Shown: positions 9,413-19,600 of the stretch, piece after piece
How positions within the stretch are numbered: position 1 is the first letter of the stretch
Layout of the letters: every line of letters starts with the position of its first letter
NCBI GenBank assembly: GCA_965225625.1
Contig: CBDDBH010000034.1
Location: forward strand, 533,564-597,563
Direction: 5' to 3'
DNA length: 64,000 nt
Origin: CBDDBH01 sp965225625
GTDB taxonomy: Bacteria; Pseudomonadota; Gammaproteobacteria; JADZEE01
The notes under the pieces: model-generated
The model's input: only the letters and a program-made list of their open reading frames with translations
The model's database searches: none
Told to the model about the DNA's origin: nothing
Program-made: the position numbers and the translations under genes

Positions 9413-10861
9413 ATGACATCCAGACGTAGATTTATCCGCAATTTAGGCGCGGCGAGCATGACTGGCCTGCTACCGCACGCTTTCGCTGCGGACGCGCCCG
9501 CCACGCGCACCTTCGGCACGCTGAGTTCTCCACATGTTGCCTGGGGCGACACGGATTACGAGGTGTGGCGCCAGAGCATGGTCTGGCATCTGTCCAAACC
9601 GGGCCGCTATCCGGCCCTCATCGTACAGGCCCATACGGACCAAGACGTTATTGCCGCGGTGAACTATGCCCGCAGGCATGGGCTCAAAGTGACCGTTCGT
9701 GGCGGCGGCCATAGCTCCTGTGCCGCGTCGCTCAGGGACGGCGGCATGCTCATCAACGTGGCGGCCATGCGAGACGTTGTCATTGACCGTGAGGCGAGAA
9801 CCGTAGCGGTGCAGCCCGCCATTGGTGGTCGGGATTTTGCGAGGGCGTTGGCAACACAGGGCCTGGCGTTCCCTGTCGCGCACTGCGGCATGGTGCCATT
9901 GAGCGGTTACCTACTGGGCGGCGGCATGGGCTGGAATGGCGAGACCTGGGACCAGATTGCCTGTTTTTCCGTGATGGGGGCTGACGTTGTGACTGCCAGC
10001 GGTGAACTGATTACCGCCAATGCCAGCCAGCATCAAGATCTTTACTGGGCATTGCGCGGCGCAGGCCCCGGATTCTTTGGTGTCGTAACGCGCTATTCCC
10101 TGCAAGCCTACCCACTGCCCAAAGCAATAGTTGCGAGCAGCTACATTCACCCACTTTCAGCCACCGAGCGCGTTGCAGAGACGCTCGAAAAACTGATGGC
10201 TGACGGCCGCGCCAACGTCGATGCTTATTTGTTTCTTATGCCTGATGAAGACGCAATCGCGGGCGCGACCGCAACGGTGTGTGCCGTTCGTGTGGTTGCC
10301 TATGCGGATTCGCGATTGCAGGCCGAGACCATGCTTGCGCCTTTTGCCGCGAGTGGCTTGGCAAGTGACGTGTTGCGTAAAACCGAAGCACGTGCGACGT
10401 CTTTCGAAGCATTAATGGCGCCGGAGAATATCGCGTCGACGCTGGCACGCACGGTCGCCGACAACTTGTGGACCGACTCGCCGCGCGCGGCGATGGCAGA
10501 ACTGGCGCGCTACTTTGCCGACAATCCATCGGCGGACGCACATGCACTTGCGTCGTTTACGGCAGGCCGCTCATTGGAACAGGACGCGGCTTTTTCGAAA
10601 ATGGCTGCTGGCTATATCGTCTGCGACCTGGAATGGCAGGACCCGGCTCGCGACGCCGACAATCGCACCTGGCTGAACGGTGCCGTGGAACGGTTGCGGC
10701 CATTTAAGCAAGGCCACTATGTCAACGAAATGGACCACGTCAGCAATCCGGAGCAGGTGCATCAGGCATTCTCGCCTGAGGCCTGGCAACGCCTGCAAGT
10801 TCTCAGGAACAGCTACGACCCCACGCGGGTATTCCACAACTATTTTGGTCACGAAACATGA
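9413..10861 (+). CDS. Tat-exported FAD-linked oxidase, berberine-bridge type
   Basis: A 482-residue flavoprotein. The N-terminus SRRRFIRNLGAASMTG looks like a twin-arginine signal, so the enzyme should fold in the cytoplasm and act in the periplasm. The FAD-binding domain shows VRGGGHSS, whose His would carry the flavin, and AHCGMVPLSGYLLGGGMGW, with a Cys at the place of the second covalent link. The C-terminal BBE segment ends with DPTRVFHNYF. Such enzymes oxidise alcohols, sugars or alkaloid-like substrates using O2. The stop codon overlaps the ATG of the acyl-CoA dehydrogenase gene (ATGA), so the two are made together. The substrate is unknown. Confidence 0.88.
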   Translation: MTSRRRFIRNLGAASMTGLLPHAFAADAPATRTFGTLSSPHVAWGDTDYEVWRQSMVWHLSKPGRYPALIVQAHTDQDVIAAVNYARRHGLKVTVRGGGHSSCAASLRDGGMLINVAAMRDVVIDREARTVAVQPAIGGRDFARALATQGLAFPVAHCGMVPLSGYLLGGGMGWNGETWDQIACFSVMGADVVTASGELITANASQHQDLYWALRGAGPGFFGVVTRYSLQAYPLPKAIVASSYIHPLSATERVAETLEKLMADGRANVDAYLFLMPDEDAIAGATATVCAVRVVAYADSRLQAETMLAPFAASGLASDVLRKTEARATSFEALMAPENIASTLARTVADNLWTDSPRAAMAELARYFADNPSADAHALASFTAGRSLEQDAAFSKMAAGYIVCDLEWQDPARDADNRTWLNGAVERLRPFKQGHYVNEMDHVSNPEQVHQAFSPEAWQRLQVLRNSYDPTRVFHNYFGHET

Positions 10862-12006
10862 AATTCGGAATTCCACGCACCATTTACACCGCTGAGCATG
10901 AGTTGTTTCGGCGCACCGTCGCGACATTCTTGGAAAGCGAAGTGGTACCGCATTACGAACAATGGGAAGAGGCTGGACGCACGCCTCGTGATATATGGCT
11001 ACGGGCCGGCGAGTTGGGCATTCTGGGCACCAGCATTCCCGAAGCTTACGGTGGCGCCGACGCCGGCTTTTACTACGACGCGATCGTGTTGGAAGAACTG
11101 GGCCGGTACGGCATTGCAGCGCCGGCGTGGGATATGCACGCCTATATTGTTGCGCCGTTCCTGGTTACCTTCGGGACACCCGAGCAAAAACAGCGCTGGC
11201 TTCCGGCCATGGTTGCCGGCGAATTGATCTCGTCCATTGGCCTGACGGAGCCCGGTGGCGGCAGTGATCTAAAGGAACTGCAAACCCGAGCGGTGCTCGA
11301 TGGCGACAATTACATTGTTGATGGCGCCAAGACCTTTATTACCAACGGCCATATTGCGGATTACACCTTACTGGCGACCAGGACCGATAGCGGCGAGGAT
11401 GATCCCAGGGGTATTACTCTGCTTTGGGTCGATCTGAATACGCCGGGCGTCAGTCGCGGCCGCAATCTGAAGAAAATTGGTAACAAAGCGCAGGACACGG
11501 TCGAGTTGTTCTTCGGTAACGTCAAGGTGCCCGTCGCGAATGTTATAGGAGAAGCCAACCAGGGGTGGCAGGTCCTGACCCATGGTCTCGTTCAGGAACG
11601 ATTGGTCGTCGCGGTACGCTCTGCGGTTATTGCCGAAGCTGCACTCGATCAGACTATTGAGTACGTCAAGCAGCGGCGCGCCTTCGGACGTGCCGTCATG
11701 GAGTTTCAGAATACCCAGTTCAAACTGGCGGAAATGGCCGCCGACGTGGAGGTTGCACGCCCATTCGTGGATCGTTGTATTGAGTTGCATGCCATTGGGT
11801 CACTGAGTATGGATGTCGCGGCCAAGGCGAAGCTGTGGACCACCGAGTTGGCGGATCGTGTGCTCGACGAGTGCCTGCAGTTGCATGGCGGTTACGGTTA
11901 TATGTGGGAGTTTCCGATAGCCCGGGCATGGGCTGACGCCCGCGTGCACCGGATCTACGCCGGTACTAACGAGATAATGAAACACATCATTGCGCGCAAT
12001 CTCTAA
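10858..12006 (+). CDS. Acyl-CoA dehydrogenase family protein
   Basis: A 382-residue flavoenzyme with the family motifs GLTEPGGGSDL (FAD/substrate region), a middle beta-domain, and VKQRRAFGRAVMEFQNTQFKLAEM in the C-terminal helices. The terminal segment is RIYAGTNEIM, with Ala where medium-chain enzymes have their catalytic Glu. The base is therefore likely the Glu of LVQERL, as in the long-chain/isovaleryl type. It would catalyse alpha,beta-desaturation of an acyl-CoA in the cytoplasm, handing electrons to ETF. It is coupled to the upstream FAD oxidase by a four-base overlap, suggesting one catabolic route. No other beta-oxidation gene is adjacent. Confidence 0.92.
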   Translation: MKFGIPRTIYTAEHELFRRTVATFLESEVVPHYEQWEEAGRTPRDIWLRAGELGILGTSIPEAYGGADAGFYYDAIVLEELGRYGIAAPAWDMHAYIVAPFLVTFGTPEQKQRWLPAMVAGELISSIGLTEPGGGSDLKELQTRAVLDGDNYIVDGAKTFITNGHIADYTLLATRTDSGEDDPRGITLLWVDLNTPGVSRGRNLKKIGNKAQDTVELFFGNVKVPVANVIGEANQGWQVLTHGLVQERLVVAVRSAVIAEAALDQTIEYVKQRRAFGRAVMEFQNTQFKLAEMAADVEVARPFVDRCIELHAIGSLSMDVAAKAKLWTTELADRVLDECLQLHGGYGYMWEFPIARAWADARVHRIYAGTNEIMKHIIARNL

Positions 12007-12131
12007 AGCGCGAGCGTTCCGGCGCCCTCACGCTATCGTAAAAAATCGGGCCACTGTGGTTGTTGTGCTGTCAGTTTGCCGCTGTCCGAGGTAGGATTGC
12101 CAACAAATTCATCCGCTAGAACCGAAGTCCT

Positions 12132-12762
12132 ATGAATGGACACAAAGCTGGTGATACGTTGAAACGCATCCTCGCTGCTTGCTTCATCGTCTGCCTCTCG
12201 CATGTGGTGTTAGCGCAACAAGAACCGCCAGATATTGAATTCACGGTCGACCGGTTCGTGGTCGAAGGCGATAACCCGCTAGACACGGCTGTAACGACGG
12301 CTGCTCTCGCACCATTCAGGGGTAATTACCAGGGACTGGACGGCCTGCTGGCGGCCGGTGATGCGCTTGAGCGTGAACTGCAACTCCAAGGTCACACCTT
12401 TCATCGGGTCGTACTCCCACCGCAGACCTTGGATGCCGGTACCGTCGTCCTGCGTGTGGTCCAATTCACGCTGGCTGAAGTAAACATCAGCGGTAACGAG
12501 CACTTTCCTGATGCCAACGTCCAGCGCAGTCTGCGCGACTTGCGACGTGGCGAAGTGCCGAATACGCGCAGATTGTCACGGGTTTTGAGTGTCGCCAATC
12601 AACATCCGTCTAAGCACCTACGCCTGAATTTCGCGCAAAGCGAAACCGAAGTTGACGCACTGGATGCCAACATTTCCGTGCAGGATCGCCGTCCCTGGCA
12701 GCTTTTCGCGGCTTTCAACAACATTGGTACCGACGAAAGCGGCAATACCCGGCTTTCCCTAG
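12132..12762 (+). pseudogene. Two-partner secretion transporter (TpsB), 5' part
   Basis: This encodes a signal peptide (ending HVVLAQ) and the POTRA domains of a ShlB/FhaC/HecB-type outer-membrane transporter: FTVDRFVVEGDNPLDTA, then VVQFTLAEVNISGNEHF, then the start of the barrel with WQLFAAFNNIGTDESGNTRL. The frame is interrupted at CTAG by an insertion sequence and resumes in the same frame at 14337 (GAQYANLFRRDHVFTG) once the element and one CTAG are removed. The gene product would have secreted the large exoprotein encoded at 16638-22868. Confidence 0.85.
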
Positions 12763-12779
12763 CAGTCTGTCGGACTTAG
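12763..12779 (+). repeat. Left inverted repeat of the IS
   Basis: CAGTCTGTCGGACTTAG, preceded by the target duplication CTAG. It matches the right end over all 17 bases. Confidence 0.9.
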
Positions 12780-12842
12780 CGTTGAACTATTCATGCTTGC
12801 ATCGATCAGATCAATAGTCCTGGATCCAATGAGTAAGCGCAC

Positions 12843-14200
12843 ATGAACCACTTCCGTCAATGCGATCGTGACACAGCCTTTCTGCTGCCGCCCTCGGTCG
12901 ACGAATGGCTGCCTGAGGACCATCTGGCGCGCTTCGTGGTAGACATCGTGGATCAACTGGACCTCTCGGGGTTGACCCGCCAGTACCGCGGCGCAGGCTC
13001 GGCGGCGTATCATCCGTCGATGCTGGTGGCGCTGCTGCTCTACGGCTATGCCACGGGCACCTATTCCAGCCGGCGCATCGAGCAGGCGAGCTACGAGTCG
13101 CTGGCGTTTCGCTACATCGCCGCCAACACGCATCCCGATCACGACACGCTGTGCACGTTCCGCAAGCGTTTTCTCAAGGAAATCGAGGCGCTGTTTGTGC
13201 AGGTGCTCAGCATAGCCCAGGAGATGAAGCTGGTGAAGCTGGGGACGGTGGCCCTGGATGGGACGAAGGTGCATGCCAACGCCTCGCGCCACAGCGCGCT
13301 GTCCTATGGGCATGCCGAGAAGCTCGAGGCGCAGTTGCAAGCGGAGGTGAAGGAGTTGCTGGCGCGTGCCGAAGCGGCCGATGCCGAGCCGCTGCTTGAG
13401 GGGTTGAATATCCCCGAGGAGCTGGCGCGCCGCGAAGCGCGGTTGCAGGCGATAAAGGACGCCAAAGCCGAGATTGAGGCGCGTGCGGCCGAGCGGTTCG
13501 CGCATGAGCAGGCCGAGTACGAGGCCAAGGTCAAAGCGCGCAAGGACAAGCAAAAGCGCACCGGAAAGAAGCCGCGGGGCAAGCCCCCGACACCGCCCGT
13601 GTCCGGTCCGAGCACCAAGGATCAGGTCAATCTCACCGACGCGGACTCACGCATCATGCCGACGCCGGGCGGGGGCTTTGAGCAGAGCTACAATGCCCAA
13701 GCGGCGGTGGACACCAATACGATGCTCGTCATCGCGCCCGCGATCACTCAAGCCGCCAACGATAAGCAGCAGCTCGCCCCGATGCTCGACGCCCTGAGCG
13801 AGCTGCCCGACGACCTCGGGTCGGTCACGCAGCTGCTCGCCGACGCCGGCTACTTCAGTGAGGCGAACGTCACCGCCTGCATCGATGCGGCCATCGACCC
13901 GCTGTTGGCCATGGGGCGCGAGTCGCATCATCTGCCTTGGCAAGAACGCTTCGGTGAACCGCCGCCGCTGGCCGAGCCGGCCGACGCGGTGGCGCACATG
14001 AAGCATCGACTGAAGACCCGGTGCCGGGCGTGCGGTGTATGGGCTGCGCAAGCAGACCGTGGAACCGGTGTTCGGTATCATCAAGGCCCGGATGGGGTTC
14101 CGGCAGTTTCTCCCTGCGTGGGCTTGAAGCAGTAAGCGGAGAATGGTCGCTGGTGACGATGGCGTGGAACATTCGCCGGATGGCGGTATTGAGGGGATAA
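12843..14200 (+). pseudogene. IS1182-like DDE transposase, frameshifted near its end
   Basis: The N-terminal domain (DEWLPEDHLARFVVDIVDQL, HPSMLVALLLYGYATG, HDTLCTFRKRF) is the conserved head of IS1182/IS5-like transposases. LDGTKVHANASRHS supplies the first catalytic Asp, and LLADAGYFSEANV the second. A charged Lys/Glu-rich insert separates them, as usual in this family. The unbroken frame ends at 14135, but the C-terminal part VYGLRKQTVEPVFGIIKARMGFRQF lies one frame on (from about 14020), and its end, GLEAVSGEWSLVTMAWNIRRM, one frame further (from about 14113). Two single-base gains therefore separate it from an intact enzyme of about 450 residues. Confidence 0.85.
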
Positions 14201-14315
14201 GAAACGGACGCGGAGCGCTGTATCCCGTCATGATCTTGCGACTCCGACACGCATCATGAGTACTCGAACGGTGATCCCGTCGGCTCAGACCCGCTCCACG
14301 GCCGCTGGATTCATC

Positions 14316-14332
14316 CTAAGTCCGACAGACTG
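14316..14332 (-). repeat. Right inverted repeat of the IS
   Basis: Exact reverse complement of the left repeat, followed by the second CTAG copy. Confidence 0.9.
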
Positions 14333-14336
14333 CTAG

Positions 14337-15309
14337 GCGCCCAATATGCCAACCTGTTTCGCCGTGATCACGTGTTCACGGGGACGTTTACCACTTCCCC
14401 GGATAATTCCGATGATGTGACGCAGTTGGGGTTTAACTATCAGATTCCGATTTATGCTTGGAACGGTTGGCTGTCCGGATTTTACGTGCGATCGGACGTC
14501 GATATTGGCCAAGTGCAGGATTTCTTTGACATTAGTGGCGCGGGTGACTTTGGCGGGATCAGCTTCAGGCACGAGTTACTGAGATTTGGGACTTACCGGC
14601 ATGGCGTAACCCTGGGAATTCAGGATCGAAATTTCGATACGGCTATTTTCAATGCGGGCACAGGCTTACAAATTAACGCAATCAGTACCCAGGTGCGCAG
14701 TCGCCCGATATCCATTCGCTACGACGGTAGCTATGCGTGGACGCGCACTGGGGTGAATTTCTTCATCGAGTATGTGCACAACATTGCTTTTGGTGGTCAT
14801 AACCGCGATCTGGACTACGAACGCGTGCGACCCGGGGCGGATGCAGATTGGAAATTAGTTCGGTTTGCGGTATCGGCTTCTCGGCAATTGCCCAAGGGTT
14901 TTTCGCGATTGCCAACATGTCGGGACAATACGCGAACGTGCGACTCATCCCTGGTGAACAATTCGGTCTGGGTGGCTCGCGTTCGGTGCGCGGCTTCGAA
15001 GAGCGAACCGTAATCCGGCGATGACGCATTGCAACTCAATTTCGAGCTATGGTCACCGCCCGTGCGAATGCTTAAGGGAACGAGTTTCCTTGCGTTTGCC
15101 GATGTCGGACACAAGCACGTTGAGGATTTCGTCGAACCGCAGCGACGTTCCGACACCTTGTCCAGCGTGGGCATTGGTGCGCGTTGGCAATGGCCGCGAC
15201 AAGTTCATGCTGGTTCTGGGATTACGGGAAAACCCTGGCCGAAGCCGACGGCGAGGCGGCTGATCGCGGTAACGTCAAATGGCATCTCGATATGCAGTAC
15301 CGTTTCTGA
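14337..15309 (+). pseudogene. TpsB transporter, 3' part (barrel), multiply frameshifted
   Basis: The continuation of the barrel after the IS: QLGFNYQIPIYAWNGWLSGFYVRSDVD, then FEYVHNIAFGGHN-like strands, then after a shift near 14897 the conserved GEQFGLGGSRSVRGFEE. A second shift near 15014 restores LQLNFELWSPPVRM, a third near 15190 gives FMLVL, and a fourth near 15215 gives DYGKTLAEADG. The product ends with WHLDMQYRF and TGA at 15307-15309, a proper C-terminal Phe strand. The order of strands is complete, so only four one-base changes and the IS separate it from a full FhaC-like protein. Confidence 0.75.
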
Positions 15310-16653
15310 TGCGCATGTTCCATTACAAGCTGCTTGCGATTGTCATGCTGTGGCGCCGCTGTGCAAGGGGTTTTGGCGGCACCGACCCGCCGGTGAAGTG
15401 CTGTTGGCTCGCGGCGCGGCGACCGCGCAACAGGCCGGTGAGAGCGGGCGTTTACTCGGCAAAGGTTCGACGATTTTTGAGGGTGACGTCGTGACCACCG
15501 GTTTGCGCAGCGTTGCTGTGTTGCAACTGCTGGATGGAACGCGCATTACTCTGCGACCCGGCACGAAATTCCAAATTGAATCGTTCAGTGTCGAAGTTGG
15601 TAAGGAAAGCGCGGTCATGAGCCTGTTTAAAGGAGGATTGGCGCGCGGTCACCGGGTTCCTCAGTAAACGCAATCGCAAAGCAGTCAGGTTGCGTACGGC
15701 CGTTGCAACAATCGGGATCCGCGGCACTGAGTTCGATGCGCGCCTGTGCAGCACCGATTGCGCGGACGAGGCAAAGCAGCGCCCGGGTCCCGCGGGGCGT
15801 GCCGGTTTTGTTCGCGGCAGTGTTGTTGCGAGTGCTGGCGGCGGCGCACGATCCAGAAGTCTGGTAGCGGGTGACTCCGTCTACAACGGCGATCGTATTG
15901 TCACAGGCGAAGGTGCCTACGCGGTATTGGCATTTCGTGACAAGAGCCGAGTAACCGTGCTGCCTAACACTGAATTTCACGTCGAGAACTTCGAATATAA
16001 CGCGGCACAACCGGAACGTGGCCGTAGCGGCGTTCGCGCTGTTACGCGGTGGCCTGCGGGCGGTATCTGGCTTGATTGGCAAACGCAATCGCCGCAACTA
16101 CTCAATGCGCACCCCCGTTGCCACCATTGGCATCCGCGGTTCGGGATTTGACCTGGTCTGCCAAGGTACCTGCGTCAATCCTGGCGGACCGCAAGACCCG
16201 TCTGGTGATGGTTTATTCGCGGATGTATGGGATGGCGTTATTGATTTCGATGGACAGCATCCCACCAGTGCCGGCAACACCGTTTTTCTGGCTAATCTAG
16301 CGCAGGCGCCAATCACCGTGCCGGCGCTGCCGCAGCTTCTTACCGTGCCACGTCCGAACGAAGTAGATATTCCCGACACGCTGCCGCCCGCATCCTCGAC
16401 GGCGCCCGCGGAAGGTTTATACGTAAGTTGTTACACCGGTAACTGCGGGGTTGAGACGGCGGAAAATGTCGTCGACTTAGCGGCCGGCGAGGCGAGTTAT
16501 GTTGGCACGGCCGGCGGCGCAGCGGAACCGTTGCAGGAGATCCCGGCGTTCCAGGCCGAGGATCCCGTACTGCGTGCGGTGGAATTCGGGGAGGTCGTCA
16601 ATTCATTGGATAAATCGTTGGATGGTGGAGTATTACAATGCAGCGTTCGATAA
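15309..16653 (+). pseudogene. FecR-domain protein with two FecR repeats, frameshifted
   Basis: The ATG at 15309 overlaps the tpsB stop (TGATG). A hydrophobic leader is followed by two FecR modules: LLDGTRITLRPGTKFQIESF with LRTAVATIGIRGTEFD, and RDKSRVTVLPNTEFHVENF with MRTPVATIGIRGSGFD. The pieces lie in four frames, each step equal to one extra base (near 15348, 15390-15400, 15640 and 16028). The last stretch, 16070-16653, is a clean frame ending at TGA. Removing the extra bases would give about 450 residues. FecR-domain proteins often sit between tpsB and tpsA genes and are thought to be envelope partners of the exoprotein; that role is inferred. The end overlaps the exoprotein start by 16 bases. 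Confidence 0.7.
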
Positions 16654-19600
16654 AGCGGTGTACGACACTCCTGTTGGCAACAGTTTGGGGAGCCCTCGCC
16701 GGCACTGCGGCATTCGCCAATCCCCAGGGTGCCAACGTGGTATCGGGCAATGTAAGTTTTGGCCACTCCGACAGCAGCACGCTCAACGTTACAAATTCGC
16801 CAGGCAGCATTATCAATTGGCAAGCGTTCAATATCGGTGCGCACGAAACGACGCGCTTCATTCAGCAGAGCGCGGCCAGCGCGGTTTTGAACCGGGTTAC
16901 CGGCGGTGCTACATCGGAGTTACTCGGCAGCCTGCTGTCGAATGGTCGCGTGTTCCTGATCAATCCTCAGGGGATCCTTGTCGGTCGCGACGCGGTGGTG
17001 GATACGGCCGGACTGGTGTTGTCGACGTTGGACATGAGCGACGATGACTTTCGTGCTGGTCGTTTGCACTTCGCAAGTGATGCCGACAGTGGCGATATCG
17101 TCAACCACGGCTATATCAAAAGCGCGCCGGGCGGTGCCGTCGTGTTGCTGGCGCCGCGGATTGTCAACGCACCGCAAGAGGGTAATGAGCAAAGTGGACT
17201 GATCCAAACCGAAGACGGTCAACTGATCTTGGCCGCCGGCCAGTCCATCACCATAACCAGTCTCGATGACGGCGATATCACGTTTGACGTCCAGGCACCC
17301 GAGCATGAAGTCGTCAATCTCGGCCAACTGTTGGCGCAGGGCGGAATGATCAGCGTCCTCGCCGGCACTATCCGCCATTCCGGCGAAATCAATGCCGATA
17401 CGTTGGGCGTTGATGCGTCGGGGCGCATTGTATTGAGTGCTTCGGCGTCGTTGCAGACCAGCGCGGATAGCGTGATTACGGCAAACAGTGGCGAAGACGG
17501 TGTAGTCGCCGGTCAAATTGCTTTGTCCGGAAACTCGGTAGCACTGGCGCCCGGGGCGACGTTGACGGCGACTAATAAAGCGGGCGTGGGTGGCAACATT
17601 GACGTCACCGCGGTTGAGACCGTCGAAGTGGGCGCGTCTTTGGATGCTACCGGCGCATCGGCCGGTGGGACAATCAACATCACGGGTGACGACGTACAGC
17701 TCGCGGGCGCGCGCCTGGTCGCGAACGCCGAAAACGGTGATGGCGGTACCGTAAATGTGGGTGGCGAGTTGCAGGGTGGTGGTGATTTAGCGACTGCAGC
17801 TACGGTCGTCGTCGATGACGCGAGTTGGATAGAAGCGAGCGCGATTGAGGCCGGTGAAGGCGGCCGGGTGGTCGTGTGGTCGGACGATCATACGCTCTTC
17901 GAGGGTACCGCGGCGGCGCGTGGCGGTCTTGATAGTGGCGATGGCGGGTTGGTAGAGGTTTCGGGTAAACAAAGGCTCGATTTTGTTGGCGCAGTTGATG
18001 TAGGCGCGCCGGGTGGACGCGCCGGCACCTTGCTGCTCGACCCACAGAACATCACCATCATTCAGGGCGGTGCCGGCGACGAAATCGCCGACGACATACC
18101 CGCCGCGGGTGATCGGTTCGGTAGTAGTTTCTCGGTGCTGGGCAACGGCAACATCCTAGTCATGAGTCAGGACGCGGATACAGGCGGGCTCATCGATGCG
18201 GGCGAGATCCACCTGTTCGATCCCACCGGTGAGTTGCTCAACGTCATTGCCGGCAATGCTGCCGGTGAAAAATTGGGTAGCCTGTTTTTTCGGACAGTGA
18301 CCGGCGGCAACCTGGTGTTCCGTAGCCCGGATGCCAACAATGGCGCTCTTACGCAGGCCGGCGCGGTGCTGCTGGTAAATGTCGACACTGGATTAGAGAT
18401 TGGGCGCTCCAGCGGCCTCAGCAGCGCCGAGCGCTTCGGCGCGACGGTGGATTTCTTTGGCGTACCCACAGGTACCTATCTGGTACGGTCCCCGAACGCG
18501 GATCCGGGTGGGGTGATGGATGCCGGGCGAATAGTGCTGGTTGACAACGCTACCGGACTTGCCCTCGGTGAGACTGCCGGGAGCAATGTCGGCGATATGC
18601 TCGGGAGCAGCGGCTGGACCAGCCGCGGCAGCGGCAATTTCGTCTTGCGCAATCCGACCGCAGATCCGGGCGGCATCCTGGACGCGGGTTCCGTGTACCT
18701 GATCAACGGGACCAACGGTACCGCGATCGGGCGCATTAATGGTAACAGCGCGAGCGAACGCCTCGGTGAGGTTATCGATTTCTTTACCTTCGGCAGCAAC
18801 GATTTTCTCATCCGCAGCCGCTTTAACGATGTCGGTGGCAACGTCGATGCCGGTACTATTATTCTGGCTGCTGACGTCGCCGTCGGACCGGGATTCGAAC
18901 GCGGGCGTGTATCCGGCAGCAGCGCCAACGAACTTCTAGGCGCCTCATCCCCCCAGCGGCTGTCTCCCAGCAATGACTATGTCATCAGAAGCACCAGTGC
19001 CGATATTGGCGGCAATGTCGATGCCGGCAGTGTCATCCTTGTCGATCGCGCCACCGGTACTGAAAAGGGACGCGTCGACGGTACCAGCGCCGGTGAGTTC
19101 CTCGGTAATTTCGGCATCAACGTGCGCGCCAGCGGCAATTACGTGATCCGCTCCACCAGCGCCGATCCGGGTGGAATTGTGAATGCTGGCAGCGTTATCT
19201 TGGCTAGCGGCACCACCGGTAACGAGATTGGTCGCTTTGACGGCGATACCGCCAATGAGCAGTTTGGCGGCACCATCGATCTCTTCAGCCTTGGCAACGC
19301 AGATTTTCTGGTGCGCGACGCCCAGCATGGCGGCGGCGCCGGGATCGTTGCGCAGATCGCCGATGTCGATCTCGGCGGCGGCAACATCCGTCGCGGCGGT
19401 GTCGACGGCGTAGTTGCCGGCGACAATGTCGGTAACTTAAATCCGAGGTTCCTGCCGTCTCGTAACTACATTGTGCCCGCGCGGAATATGATGGTGTCTA
19501 CTATCGCGGGCGCAGGCTCTGTATTCGTGGTCGACAACACAACGGGAAATGTGCTGACCCGGGTCGACGGCGACAGCGTGAACGAATTGTTGGGTAACAA

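Larger units (their letters stand above)
12763..14332 (+). mobile_element. IS1182-like insertion sequence in tpsB
   Basis: A 1570-bp element bounded by perfect 17-bp inverted repeats, CAGTCTGTCGGACTTAG at 12763-12779 and its complement at 14316-14332. A directly repeated CTAG is on each side (12759-12762 and 14333-14336). Removing the element and one CTAG restores the tpsB reading frame exactly. The single transposase gene resembles the IS1182 family. Confidence 0.88.

Noticed and set aside
12006..12131. Possible terminator after the acyl-CoA dehydrogenase gene
   Set aside because: The AGCG...CGCT match is short and loose, and there is no T run where needed.
13647..14231. Minus-strand frame inside the IS transposase gene
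   Set aside because: It is a shadow of the GC-rich coding strand; the transposase fully explains the region.
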